From NCBI GenBank assembly GCA_001557505.1, contig LSAX01000004.1, positions 1,922,001-1,986,000 of the forward strand: 64,000 nucleotides of DNA, in the 5' to 3' direction. The DNA is from Reticulascus tulasneorum (taxonomy: Eukaryota; Ascomycota; Sordariomycetes; Glomerellales; Reticulascaceae). Position numbers and translations under genes: made by a program. How positions within the stretch are numbered: position 1 is the stretch's first letter; every line of letters begins with the position of its first letter. Below are positions 11,884 to 24,600 of the stretch, in pieces. The notes under the pieces were generated by a model, which was not told where the DNA came from, ran no database searches, and was given only the letters and a program-made list of their open reading frames with translations.

Positions 11884-12879
11884 ATGGTCAATTACTACAT
11901 GCTTGCTGTGGCGGGTCTGGTCGCCAACGTCCACGCTCTGCCATTGAACATTAACCTCGGAGCTTATTCGCCTGCCTTGGTGGTCGGTGATGGTGAAATC
12001 TCGTTCGGTGGGCGGCAGGATGTTTCTCAGTTGATGAACGTCCTGCAGGGTGCCGCCGTCAATGCTGCCGGCGGCGTTGCAACACCACCCGCCCAAGTAG
12101 CGGCTCCAGTTGCCCCTGCCGAGGCCCGACCTGTTCCCGCTGCGAATGAGAATGTCGTGGCCCTGGAGGTATGTGACACACCTGTCAATTTACAACGCCA
12201 CGTCGGCTAATCATTTGACCCACAGGCTCAAGAGATCGCCTCCCTACAAGGGTTGGGCAAGGAGATTGCTCCCCGACTTCCGCTCACCCAGGCACATCAG
12301 GGCAATGCCAAGCGTGATCTCGCCGGCTTCGACCGAGCTCTCCTATTTGCAGAGGCAGCTCTCGTCAAGGGACCTAAGGTGCAACTCGGAACTGGAGCTG
12401 AAGGCTCCGGCGTTGGTATCATTGTTGACAACAACCCCACTGCTGCTGCCCGTCCCGGACGTGGTGAAGGCGAGGCTGCTGTTGCTGCTCCTATTGCAGC
12501 AGCCCCTGTTATCCCTGCTGCCCCTGCTGCCCCAGCTGAGGGTGCCCTTCTTGGCCAGCAGAAGGTCAGGGCTCGAGATCTTGAGCAGCCCCGACGCCGC
12601 AAGGTCACTACCATGTACGTCCGTTCAGGCGTCCCATCCGGTGAGATAAAAGATCGCAAACCACAGAGAACGTACATTACTGACTGTTTGGATTCAGGTG
12701 AAGACCTTGTTGCCCGCGATTTGGACCTTGCTGCCCGGGATGTTGCCTCAGCCGTCGCTCAGTCCGACTCCAACGTCGCCAAGCGTGACGAGAGTGGCAT
12801 CGACGCCATCAACCTGAACGTCAGAAGCGAGGGCATCACCATGACATTTGTGGAGGACGAGGAAGACGACGAAGAATAG
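11884..12879 (+). CDS. Small secreted Ala/Pro-rich protein with dibasic sites, function unknown
   Basis: Three exons (11884-12168, 12226-12640, 12698-12879) give 293 residues. The N-terminus MVNYYMLAVAGLVANVHALP is a classic signal peptide with likely cleavage after VHA. No known domain is seen. The middle is low complexity (APVAPAEARPVPAA and an Ala/Pro run near residues 190-210). Lys-Arg pairs in NAKRDLAGF and NVAKRDESG and a PRRRK cluster are possible Kex2 sites. RDL is repeated (VARDLDLAARDVAS), and the protein ends in an acidic EDEEDDEE tail. Intron 1 is GTATGT...CACAG. Intron 2 (57 nt, GTGAGA donor, CTGAC branch, ATTCAG) is a multiple of three, so unspliced reading also stays open; the splice gives PSGEDLVARD. 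No Cys-rich effector pattern is present. Confidence 0.8.
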
Positions 12880-13998
12880 GAAACAATGCCCTAGTGCGGG
12901 CCAAGCAGGACAGCCAACCATAATGCCAATAGTCATTTCTTTGCCTGGTCTAATTATTGGAGATGTCATTGCAAGTCGTCCCAGATCACTTGTAGTTTAA
13001 GTTTTGATATTTCTGAGGATTTACAGTTCCTCTACCGGAGTTGTTCTGTTTGGGCCATCTGTAGTGCTGAGGGTATGATTTACGGGAAATATCTGGCGTT
13101 CAAGCGTGGTGTAGCAAGACTCGAGGAAGCACGCCTCGGGGTCTAATCTTCTTTTTGGCATAGATAGAAATGAGTCCACCAAAATGATAAAGATCGTTAT
13201 TCAAGCAAAAGGCCTGCATACAGTGATGAAGAGTCCGCTGTTACCCCAGCAGTGTTTCGTGGCATGATGGACTGTCGTCGCGGGAGTCTGAGAGTCTGTA
13301 CCTGTTTCGACTGAAGTCCTCCAACGAACCAATGGGTGTCTCCGCGTGTTTCTGTCGCCCGCCGACTGCCAATCCCGGTTGTTCGGCCAATTTTTCGCTT
13401 GGCAGCCAAGACGAGCGGCTTTTCATTCTGGCATGAGAGATGTGCCCCGTATCCCTGTCCTACTTTTTCAAAAGGGGGTTCAAAAGAAGCGGAGCTTCAT
13501 CGCCTGTCAACTATGAATAGTGGCGGAGAGCCACAGATCCTGCATCCTGAAGTGCTTCAGCGGTGGTCTTGGCGCCACTGCGAATCCCATGCTGGGGTTC
13601 CTAGTAATTGCCAAGGGTGAGTCTCATCAGTTGGGGGAGAGATCGCCCTTTCGTCTCGACTTTCCTTTTTTCTTAGAGAGCCCGCAGAATCGCGTCGAAT
13701 TTCTTGGTTCCACCACGTTCCAAGACGTCGATCACGCTTGGAACTTTTTAATTGTTTAGCTTGCCACTATTTTCGTATCTGGGACTGCGTCACATCGGCA
13801 ATGTGGACGAGAAAAGAACGGATGGCGGCGACACCGAAGCTTCTTAAATATCGATCTTGGCGTCTGGTATGTGACATAGTTGGTGTTGCAATGACAGATG
13901 CTTAGCTTAGCTTGTTCTCCGATGAAGCATCACTTGAACGAGATGTGTGGATATCTTGGTATGAGCTTCTTGTAGGATGAAACATCTAAACTTGGATT
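12880..13998. other. Intergenic between convergent genes, no gene seen
   Basis: 3' flanks of the secreted protein gene (+) and the NAD kinase gene (-). Short frames on both strands overlap each other and match no family. Confidence 0.5.
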
Positions 13999-16044
13999 CT
14001 ATTTTTCCCAGTCTTGGTAGCTTTTCTGCTTCTGTCTGGTATTCCAACCTAGCTTCCCGCTGATGCTATTCACCCAGTCCTCGCTTCTGCGTCCCTGGGC
14101 TTGGACGGAAGCGAATGGATATCTGCTTGCACTGATGGTAACATAGTCGCCGGGGTTCAGCTCTAGGCGTTCCCGCCCATCAAAGCTGGCCCACGAGCTC
14201 GTCCTCGCGTCGTACGGCACCCCTATACGAAGTACGATGGTGTCGGGAAGGATGATGGGTCGGAACGATAGCGTATGCGGACATATTGCTGTCACAAGCA
14301 TCACTGGGTTTTCAGGATGGCACAGCGATCCGCCGGCTGCGAGGTTGCTATTGCATCTGATGTCAGTACTGTCTTTTGTGACTGGACTCGGTGTTTGGCT
14401 GAAGACGAGGGATAATGTTCAATCGCCTCGTCTCACGCTTCACCTCTTCCAACAAAATCACGCCTGAAGGTTACTCACTAAGCGGTACTGCCTGAGGGCG
14501 TTGCAACACACAGGCCGTCTGCTAAGACTGACGTGAAATGCTCGTCATCCCCGAAGATCTCCGTGTATGACATGGCTGCAATGGGTCAGCCGGGCTGGGG
14601 ATGCATGAAAGTCCAGAAATGGTGATACGTACTTGGATTTGGGCCACGATCTACGACAATCTCGTTCAAGACCTCGTACGTCCCGTCTGGCTTGTGGGTA
14701 CGCTCGTCTTCTTGTTCTTCGCCGACAAGCTCCTCTACAAGGTCCCGCTTCCTGTGCAAATCATCCTCGTCCTCCTGGGAGATGGAGCTCGATGCCGAGC
14801 TGGTTTCCCCTAGACTTCGTTTTCTCCTTTGACTCCTCATAATTGTGCCTTCAAATCGCAGCCTCAAGCTTACCGTCACACCCTTGCTAAAAGCGTTCGT
14901 GAGTATGGCCGTGTGGTCCTCGAAGTCGAACTTCGTGAGGAAGCCCAAGCTTCCGAGAGCGAAACTTAGAACAGGGGGGACAATTCTCTGAAACAGCCAG
15001 CTCGCATACAACACCGTGCCGTCGCCTCCTAGGGTTATCACGAAGTCGAACATATGCGGCCGCGTCCTACACATCTCTTCGTCCCAATACCGCAGTCGTT
15101 TGTTTATGAGTTCGGTACTTGCATTATCCTCAAGCTCGCCCGAGGCGACATAGTCTTTCCGCATATCCTCGAGTAGACCTGAGGCGTTGAATTTCTTGTT
15201 CTCTTTGAGATTCTGCTCCACATAAACTGTATATCTCACATCTCTATCTCGATGTAGTAACCAGTTGGTCAGGTCTCTCGTTTTAGATATGAGATCCTGG
15301 TCGTGTATTTTTGTTAGGATGAAAATGGACTTGACCCTGAACCTGATGCGCATACTGCTAAGCCGCCGGCTCAGCTCACGTACACCCCATGCCATCTCAC
15401 TGAGCTGTTTCTTGGTAAGAAGACGGCTGTGCAGCTCCTCTTGGTGGCGCGAAGCGTTTTGCGTATGCGTGAGATCCAGCTGGGAGACAGACTTGCAGAT
15501 CTCGTCCTTCCATGCCTTCTCATCAGCCTGGCCGATATCGCTTCCCTCGATGCTGTCTGGCGCGAGGATGGCGGCCCTGAGCTTGGGATGGTGCAACTTA
15601 AACTGGTCCTTCGGCTCTATTATGTTCCCCCGTTCCACCTCTCCTTGCAAATCTTTGCCATCGACAACAATGCTACCATTTTCATACGCGGGATTCACAT
15701 GGAGGAATGAATCGGAATCGTGATCACTCGCGGAGACAATGGCATCGCGAGCTTTCCTTTGGCTCTCGAGGAATTGGTGGACGATGCACTCGGTTCTCTT
15801 GGCTGGTCGGCGTACGAGCGGAATCGAAGCATCGCTAGTTACGAGGGAACTTTTGCGACGGTAGGGATTCGCCGGGTCAAAAGTAACCTGTGCGAGAAGT
15901 TCTGAGTACTGGATACACCCGAGTGGACGAAGCATTACGGGATCTTACCTCTACAGCTCGTTGATAGTCGTCGTCGCTGCCACTTGAGTGGACATCGTCC
16001 TCGAAGGATATATGCTTTTCGGCCTGTTGCGTTGGCTCCCCCAT
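13999..16044 (-). CDS. NAD(+) kinase (ATP-NAD kinase, Utr1/Pos5 type)
   Basis: Four exons (16044-15949, 15887-14633, 14575-14479, 14347-13999) give about 598 residues, near yeast Utr1 (530) plus a longer disordered N-terminus. The enzyme phosphorylates NAD to NADP. Diagnostic motifs are TLGGDGTVLYASW (near residue 320), LGSLGFLTKFDFED, NEIVVDRG, and, across a splice, GLCVATPSGSTAYNLAAGGS, followed by PHTLSFRPIILPD and SSWASFDGRE. A Ser/Asp/Glu-rich insert (SSASSSISQEDEDD) interrupts the catalytic half. The start is uncertain: an in-frame ATG at 16248 would add 68 Arg-rich residues, and a TATA-like stretch near 16303 would suit it. No strong mitochondrial presequence is visible from the shorter start, so a cytosolic enzyme is inferred. 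Confidence 0.92.
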
Positions 16045-16891
16045 TTCGAGTTCGGAGCGATAACGATAACGGCGCCGCGGGGTACAACCAAGGCGAAGAC
16101 TCTTTTTATGAGTCGATGATTGAGTTGCTGTTGTAGACCTGAGCCTTTCCCGTGAATTAACAACAAGGTAAGAGCTAAGCTCCGAATGCAGTGTTCTGGC
16201 CTGATTGTCGAGACATTGTTGAAGTTGCTGAAAAGCTTGGTTTCCCACATGGAATGTTGTCCAAGGTTATTTCTGAGCCAGCAACCAAAAGACCAGTCCA
16301 AGGTATATAGTTAGGATTTTATTGGCGCTTATTCACCCGACCACCCACTGGACCTTGCACCAGTGCCCTGCATTGGCTGTCTTAGCGCTGAAGGTACGTT
16401 TTGTGCCTGTAGCTCCCGTCCTTTAAGCACATGAACTCTAACGCCTTTGGTGAGCTCGCCTTTTGAATGGCTCCCATGCATACGTATAAACCAACGATAC
16501 ATCCACAAAATTCCCTGCTTCGCAGAACGGCGTTTCCATATCCAAGACGCTGTGTGAAGGAGCAAATATCACCCGGTGACGATAACTTACTCCAAGGCTG
16601 AAGCTCAGACGCTGTTCAACCCCACAAAATACGTTGATCACCTCTGTTCTGGGAGCCAATCAGCACTCCTGTCGAAACACCTCTCGCTCGAGGCTGCAGA
16701 AGGACTGCATCCCGACTTTCCTCGACACCTATTCACCGACTATCTTCATTTGTGTATAATTGGCCTCCCCAATAGGTCTTTTTCTTGCCATCCGAAGCCA
16801 TATGGACTTTGTAGCGACACTTATCCTTCTCCCTTGAACATGGTATGAGAAACTGGAAGCTATCTGCTAGAGCTTGGATCGCGCAGACAAC
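16045..16891. promoter_or_regulatory. Shared upstream region of NAD kinase and FAR11
   Basis: The two genes are divergent and about 850 nt apart. Both promoters and leaders must lie here, unless NAD kinase starts at 16248. A TATATA stretch at 16303-16308 faces the NAD kinase side. Confidence 0.45.
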
Positions 16892-19800
16892 ATGAATTCC
16901 CTTTGGTCCTCGAGGGCTGCAAATGACGGCGCCGACGCGAATACACCAACCGGAGATGCTGCAGATACTGGAGCCGTGGAATTTGGCTCGGATCATACCA
17001 ACAGACCAGCTCCTGACCCTCCTTCACGGCCCGGCATGCAACGAAATCAATCGCAACCCATACCTCCTGCGCCGATGCCGCCTCCACCGCCTCAACCGCA
17101 GCAACCAACCGATTCGCTTTCCTTGGTGCAGCTGAGACGAATAGTCGCGGAATTTAATCGCGTCGAGCCGGTTGCCTACGACTTTGTATACGCAGACTCT
17201 GGACCACACGACGAGGAGATTGACGAGTGGTTTGTCTACCAGTTCTGGCAATGGGTGCGCCTCAACGCGGCACAGAGAGCCTTCGAGTGGCAATGGCAGC
17301 ATGAACACCAGATACAAGCAAGTTGGGAAGAGGTGGATGCGGAGACGCGGATCAAATTCGTCAAGGAGGCACTCGATGGTGTTCGTGCCAACGACGCGGC
17401 GCAACGGTCAGCCTCCATAGGAAAATTGTTATATCTTGTGCTTGGAAGATGGGGCGATACTTCTTCGGCAGTACCAGCAGGCGGAAATAGGCGATCCGCG
17501 GCAAGCCCATCCCAGTTAGAGGCCATCAAGTCCGGGGTCCAGTTTCTCACTTCTCTTGACGGGATTGAGACTGTTTGGGAGGCATTAAGGGACAGTTTTG
17601 AGCAATTTTGGTGAGTTCTGACACGATTATAAGTAACTGACCACTAATTCGGCTTCAGGTCTGACGATCCGTATCTCGTACAGCCTGGAAACTTACAGGA
17701 AGCCCAAGACGAGCTAATAAACCTCATGACGATACTGTACGTCGCAATACAAGAAACATTAGACGACCCGGTAGAGCTTGAACCTACATACGAAAGACTA
17801 TGTAATAATCCCTTTTATTTTCTCAAGTCTTCCAAGCTAACGAAGTAATGCTAGTGGGCCTCAACCCAGGTCTGGTTGATTTTATGTCAACTGCTACGTC
17901 GAAACTACGCTGGGATGAGGGGAATCTACTGCCATCAAGTCAAGTACGTGTTTTTATGTGTCCAAGAAGTATCTTAGCTCACGAAGTTAGATCTTTTTGC
18001 TATTCTGGAAATCTATCCTTCTCGTGTTTGGAGGGACTGAAGACATCGATGAAGTGAAGAAAGCCACTAGTGAAACAGGCAACGACGAGAAGCCGAAGAG
18101 CACCATCACGGCATCGCCACTAGACTACCACGTCTTTCGACAGGAGGTAACATCGAAATATCCAGCTTACGTTCCACCAAGGCCGTTGATTCCTCTGGAG
18201 GCGGAAAATACCACGCTTCTACCGCCTCTACCAAATCAGCCCTCGAAAAATAATGCGGCAAACGGAATCCTACCTGGGCCCGCCAATAATCAAAGCGGAG
18301 GCGCATCTATACTCCACCAGCCTGTTCACATTGCGACTCCTGCTCCATCACCGCCACCTTCCCCCGGTGTTGGCGGAAAAGGTGGCAAGAAACAAAACTA
18401 CCAAACAAACCAGAACTTCCCCTTCATGTACCCGCCTCTGGATGCAACCAGCAACAGTGCTGGTGGGAAAGGCGGGGCGGGAATGCAAGACGCATTAGTG
18501 GGCAGAAAGTGGGAGGGGAGCGACATTCCTGCGTCCATCCTGGAAGCTGGGGAGCTCTTCTCAAAGCGAGTGCGAATGACTCGGGCGACGAGACAGTTAT
18601 GGGACGAACGCGAGAGGTTCCTCAAGTTTGAGAGAGGATGGGATTCGGAAGTCAGCGATAGCGATATTGAAGACCTTGACCTTGACGAGCTTACCTTGGA
18701 AGAGAAGGAGGAAATTGCGGCCCTCAAGACCGAAAGGAGAGGGACCCAATTTCGAGCTCCAGACAACGAGATCGATATTGGACCAAGCGCGAAGATCAAC
18801 GAAAAGGGGAGGCAGCGACTTCTTGCGGTAGAGAAGTTTTACGTGAGAGTCCTCTGCCGCTGGTCTAGCCTTGCTGAAGCTAACGGACATATAGAAAGAC
18901 TCGCTGCCACATCTGCAATCACTCATCATTGTTCTGCTGAGGCCAATCCTCATGAACGTAACAGCGATTATGACGCAACCTGGAGCTAACCAACAACATC
19001 CGAGCATGGCAGGAAGAGGCGCGAACGCAGCTATGAACGGCGGACCTGGGGCGAACAGGCAACAAGAGAACTCTGCTGGCGCCAATGGTCCAACTGAACC
19101 ACCAGAAATGACCCCTGAAGAGGTCGACGCAGCGAGATCCCGAGAGATCACAACAAAAGCTATAACTGGAATCCTTCTGCTTCTTCTGAAGTGGTTGAAG
19201 GTCTCTCGTATGTGGAATGGTCCAGATTGGAACTCAAAGAACTAATGGCTCCCAGATGTCTTGAAGTTTGAGTACATGACACAGCTCTTGCTTGACTCCA
19301 ACTATCTCCCTTTAGTCTTAAAGCTGTTTGCCCACCAAGATATACAGCAAGTCGTTGATAGCCGGACCGACCGCACAGAAAACAGGTTCGTAAAAAGTCC
19401 CGCCGTTGAACAAGCGCTGACAGTCTTAGTTTCTTCCATTTCTGCAATCTTAGGTCACGTTCGAAAGACAGACCCGCGGCTCCAGAGCCAGAGGAAGAGG
19501 AGGAGGAGGAGGAGGAAGAAGAAGAAGAGGAAGGAAGAGAGGAAGAAGAAAGCGATGACGAGGCAGCGCCACCGCCAATTAAGAGAAGGCGATCACCTCC
19601 CAGACCGACTGAAACCTCTATCCAAGGGGAGGGCAACGAGAGGCCAGAACTTCAGGTGCGCCCGGAAGTGGACGAGCTTGGGTATCCAGTCAATCCCCTT
19701 CCAAAGGAGCCAATCACGGACTTCTCCAGGAGGAACTTCTTTTCTCTCATCAATTACCTTCGAATTATGCAGAAGATCTGCAAACACAAGGCTCACCGCA

Positions 19801-20249
19801 ATCTTCTGTTGGTCCAGTACAAATCTTCCAACATTTTGCGCAAGTCTCTGAAGGTTCCGCAACCTGAGTTGCGGCTATACACGCTGAAGTTGTTCAAGAA
19901 CCAAGTCCCTTATTGCGGCCGTAAATGGCGGCAAAGCAACATGCGCGTTATCACCGCTGTGTATCTGCACTGTCGGCCCGAGCTGCGCGACGAGTGGCTG
20001 GCTGGCAGTGACGTCGATGCGGAGGTCGACGCGGCGCTGCCTCTCGAGCAGGCACTGCGGAGCTTGACGCACTGGTTCAACGTGCGTAGATATCCAGAGA
20101 AGATTGCGCTAGAGCTGAGAACTGCGCTGCGGGAGGAGCAGGATTTCTTCACTAGGGAGCTGGAAAAAGTAGACCTGAACTGGACGGATATGGGAGGGGA
20201 TGAGAGTGTGAACAGTGAGTGGGAGCACGAGGCAGCTGGATGGCCCTAA
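16892..20249 (+). CDS. far11: STRIPAK complex protein FAR11/STRIP (HAM-2/PRO22 homologue)
   Basis: Seven exons (16892-17610, 17659-17801, 17855-17943, 17991-18842, 18895-19207, 19256-19385, 19454-20249) give about 1013 residues, the size of Far11/HAM-2. The family scaffolds the STRIPAK phosphatase-kinase complex at the ER and nuclear envelope and is needed for hyphal fusion and sexual development in Neurospora and Sordaria. The N1221-like domain has DEWFVYQFWQWVRLN and FLLFWKSILLVFGGTED. Further landmarks are FYKDSLPHLQSLIIVLLRPI, LLLLLKWLKVSHVLKFEYM and the C-terminal block FFSLINYLRIMQKICKHKAH. The N-terminus is Pro/Gln-rich. A Glu-run from GAG/GAA repeats begins soon after the last acceptor, followed by basic KRRRSPPRP. 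All six introns keep frame. Confidence 0.93.
19482..19553 (+). repeat. GAG/GAA trinucleotide-like repeat coding an acidic tract in FAR11
   Basis: A purine run of GAG and GAA codons at the start of the last FAR11 exon translates to a nearly pure Glu stretch. It stays in frame and sits between conserved blocks, so it is likely a length-variable linker. Confidence 0.85.
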
Positions 20250-20728
20250 GCCGTCGACTTTTCTTTGGTTCTTACTGACACTCGTCCAAGTGTCATTACA
20301 GGGCTATTGATGGCAGTTGCCTACCTTACGTCTCTTGATATCCATCAACAGGATGCGATCAGCTTGGAGGTGTTGACCACCAGTGATGTCAAATTGCGGA
20401 AGTAGATCCAACTTTGGACATTGACATACAAGGCTTGTGTCCAGCATCAAATTGCTCATTCAATGAGCAGAAGGCATGCTACTGTAGCACGGTCGCTTAC
20501 AGGTAGGCTGGAACTTGTCACATCGGCACAACACCGCAGTTTTGAGAACAATGATAAATGAATGAGATGTGTATTAATTATTATTGTGGGCAATGTGCCA
20601 TTCTACGATTTAATCATGTACAATTGCAAACGATAGTGCACGGCCGTTAGGTTGGCTCCAAGACTATTTGGGCTTCTGTTCTTTCCGGGTATCTCTTCGC
20701 AACCTTTCCTTTTTGTGACCAAGATAAC
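20250..20728. other. Convergent 3' region, no gene seen
   Basis: Lies between the FAR11 stop and the MARVEL gene stop. AT-rich stretches at about 20560-20620 probably serve 3'-end formation. Confidence 0.5.
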
Positions 20729-21662
20729 TTATGCCCTGGTATAGGTACCGTCATCGTATCGATGTCCTGCAGAATATGCAGGGTCGTTCATCTGATAGTT
20801 GTTGCCTCCAAGATGAGCTGGCTGAGTTGTGCCTGCGTAATGTCCAGTCTGAGCTGGAGCGGCGTGGGGAGTTTCGCCATACTTGTTGTGGAGGGGATCT
20901 TGGTTTCCAACAGCAGTAGCCTCGGTATTGTAGCTGTTTCGCACCTGCTCGGGATGGGTGTGGACCGGCAACTGATTCTCCGTGTTGGCGGTATTGCGTT
21001 TGCGGCCAAAGCCGAAGAAACCACGCTTCGCATAGCCCGAAGTGTAATCGTTACGTGGACCAGGTCCGAAACGCTTCTCCTTGCGGTGGTGGCGCGCGAG
21101 AGCAATTTCGATGACGATGGAGAAGATGAAGAAGATGCTGCTTTGGTTAGTTTTTGTTATTTGACGAGGGGTTATTCAGGTCGGAGACTCACATTGCCAC
21201 GATAGATACCGCGAAACAGGCTGACTGAAGCTGACATGCCTGGTGGAGATTGGGGAGACGGGTGAAGCGACCATCCTCGTTTGTTCTAACGTTGCTGTTC
21301 GAATCGCCGTCTCCAAATGGAGTCGAGACTTGTCCCGTGCATGACGAAGCGCCGGCACGGTTGGCGATAGCGATGTAGATGAAGCCGCCAATGAAGGCAA
21401 CATCAAGAACGATGGCGATGAATGAGGTGAGTGTGCGGCCCGCCAGACAGCACAACAAGAGCAGTCCGATGATGGTGTAGAGTGTGGCAGCGCCGGAAAT
21501 ACCCTCGACAGCTCGAATCCATGTTCCAATTGGTAGGTCACGGTTGTGGAGCGTCGCGAGGAAGTAAGAGAAGATGGCGAGGATGAGCGCGGCACAGCAA
21601 AACTGGATGCCTCTCACGAACCATTGCAGGAACTTGAGAGCGACTCCTCCTTTGGCACCCAT
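20729..21662 (-). CDS. MARVEL-domain four-helix membrane protein
   Basis: Two exons (21662-21193, 21140-20729) give 293 residues. Four hydrophobic segments span the first half: FVRGIQFCCAALILAIFSY, a second near ATLYTIIGLLLLCCLAG, a third near FIAIVLDVAFIGGFIYIAI, and a fourth crossing the splice (CFAVSIVAISIFFIFSIVI). This pattern and the short loops fit the MARVEL family, which acts at membrane-apposition sites and in plasma-membrane domains. A hydrophilic C-terminal tail of about 120 residues is rich in Asn, His, Tyr and Gln and probably faces the cytosol. The intron is 52 nt; the acceptor could shift by three nucleotides (AAG or CAG), changing only one residue. No specific subfamily is recognised. 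Confidence 0.82.
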
Positions 21663-24600
21663 TGTATCGAATGTCAAAGTGACTTTGAGGGGAAATGTAG
21701 TTCTGGGTAGAGCAGGTCGAGATTGTAGCTGGTTGGTGCGCCTGAAGATTCGATAACGGCAGTTGGGGAGAAAATGGAAGGAGTGAGTAACGAAGAAGGA
21801 AGAACCCTTGATTAGTACTTATTCTGCCGGCACAGGGACCTCATCGATCCACTTCGGACGATCATGGCATAGGTCTAGCGGTTTTGAAGGCGATCTCTAG
21901 GTCAGAAGTGGCCGTCACTGGTCGGATCTATGGCACTGTTCACGGTGATGACGAGGAAAGGTGTGGCTGAACAGGGCATGATGTCATGCCATGGTGGGAT
22001 GAGTGAGCGTTGATTGGCTCATACGACGAGCACGGCCACAGTGGCGGTGCGCGTAGGGGCTCTTTGGCAGGGTTGGAGGCTTGGAAGACGACATCTTCAC
22101 ATCATCTGGACCGCTTTGTCCCATGAGAAAAGTGGCGATTGAAACGCGAAACAAAACGTTAGGGCTTCCCCCATCTTGGATTCTTGGGCACTAGAGTACT
22201 AGAGTCTGGGATATGACATCAAGCGTTTGTTTGTTTCCTGGTGGATTCCACGGAGCCGACGTTTCCGGCAGACCAATGCGCGTTAGGGACAGACTAAGGG
22301 AATAAGTCTCTTGAACTTTTGGATGCAGGTTGGCGCTGACGCATAGTTGTTGGACCGTGGCTTGTTGTGTTGGCGCTCTGCGCAGTGCTTCGTCATGCGC
22401 TCTGCGTCTATCACGTCTTCCATTCATGATTAGGTTTGGGCTTTGCTGGTATGACATCGTCCAAGTACGAATATTTTAAGTTCATACGAAGCTGGACCTC
22501 AAATATTATCGATCTATAGGGCATATTCATTCTGCAGAACATCAGTTGCATGTTCTACGATCAGCAGAAGAGTCCTAAAACCCCAGAGTAATACGCGTAC
22601 TGCCCTGAGAGCCGCTTCAGTGCGGTGCGGCAGGACAGGGCATGAGCTTGTCAGCCTGTACTACGTGATGAACCAGTCCATTTGTCGCACCAGCCAGGTT
22701 CTTGACTTCATAACAGGTATTCCGGCTAGATGCAATTGCTAGACTACCTAGTAGTCTGCGTGGCTCGAAGCGCTAAGGCGTTTGCACATGATATTTTAGT
22801 CGGTCAAGCCGCTTGGGTAGTCGCGATTCATCGAAATTGTCTGCTTTCTACGCACCGACTGCAATTCTCTAGTTTGGAGTGTCGTCATGAGCCTGGCAAG
22901 CCACTCATATTATTTCCATGCTTTGACAAACATTTTTACCATTTGTGGGCCGACATCTGCGATTGCGGCGAAGACCTAATGCTAAGGCTCACTGCATGTA
23001 CGAGAGCCAGCCCAGTCATTCTCCAGCTTTGACGATGTCCGGCTCTTTGACTGGACGAAGGAGACAAAAACAAGACGTAGGAAATCGTAGTACCACATTA
23101 TAACGTCACGTTGGGCGACTTTACGGAAAGTCGAGGTTGGACGGAGCTGGAATCATTGGGTCAGGGCTGAACAAACACGAGCAGCGTTCTTGTGATGCAT
23201 GACCGACGTCTTACAATCGTCTACTTCCTGAATTCTTATAATAGTAACACATCGGAGTTGCAAGACCCTAACAGGATCCAAGAATCAATTCCCCTCATTC
23301 TCGAGTCATTACATCTGTACTACTTGAACCATCCCTCGACCATGAACCCTTATGATCTCGGCCGGAGATTTTTGTAGCAGATCGGAGGATACGATTCCCC
23401 ATCCGGGCTTGCGGACGGCTTACTGCATGAAAAGATCGGAGATGGTGCCGGCACTGCGCCAGGCCCCGCTGGCTACGGTCCCATCGCGTGGCATGCGGCA
23501 GCCTGCAGGCGATCCTTCACAAGGACCATTGTCGGCCTAATACAGATGTGCCCCGCTACAACGAACGGGATTGCCTGCAATTCTTCGTCAGGCTGGTATG
23601 AAGACACAGCAGTTTGTGCCACGCCGTAGCGGTTGGCATACCTCGTATTCACTAGGCACAGAATATATGCATTGCGATGAGGGAACAGCGACTACTGAAG
23701 ACTTCGGAAGGAAATGCAAAATAATGGGTCGGTTCTTCTGAACGTACAGCGGCTGCAAGCAGTGGATGGGGTCGCTGTGTGTTCAAAATAGCGACCGACA
23801 GTGAAGCGAGATAATTCACATTGAAACCAAACAGGCACCACAGGGCAACTTATCCCACCCTACGATATCGCCCTCATCCAGACACAAATCTTTTGTTGGT
23901 GTCGTTCCGGGGGGTTTCCCTTCGTAGCCTGACGGAGGGGGAGCCCGCGCGAAATCCCCACTGCCCACTCTGCCTCGTGGTCATGGACGGGACGCCGCTG
24001 ATAAGGAATGCAGAAAAGTCGGGGCAATCGAGTATTCGCGAGTTCATGCCACTGACGAGAATCTCGGAAAACTGCACTAGAACTCGACAAGTGGCTTTAG
24101 CGCCTGGGCTGTTGACGTACGCACACGAACCATTGGATAGTGAAGCACAACATCTTGGTGCCCCTGAAGGGAAGCAATTTTCAATAGTCTCCCCCCACTA
24201 GCAAAAGCCACCTCAACCGCCGCCATGACAGCTGAGACCATGAGGCGCGTCCCTCGCAATTTGCACCTCTCTTGCTTTCCTGCATGGATCTGCTTCTGTC
24301 CCTCCTTACTGTGTGCCCCGACCCATTCGAGGGCAGGGTTCATCACGCTCACGCGGCACTTTCGGCGTTGCCTTTAATGGGGATCTGCAGCATCACGAAT
24401 CGAAGCTGCTATGTATGTACGTATGAGGATGTGCAAGATGCACAATCAGTGGGAGCCTGCCATCCTACGGAGTACATTGGTGATTACGCTGCTGAGCCGC
24501 TGAGACACCGCTGGCATCAGCCCATAGTGAATTGCGGCGAGTGAGATATCCAATATAGAGCGCATATGCGATGAGCTGGCTGGTGGTGGATACAAAGATA

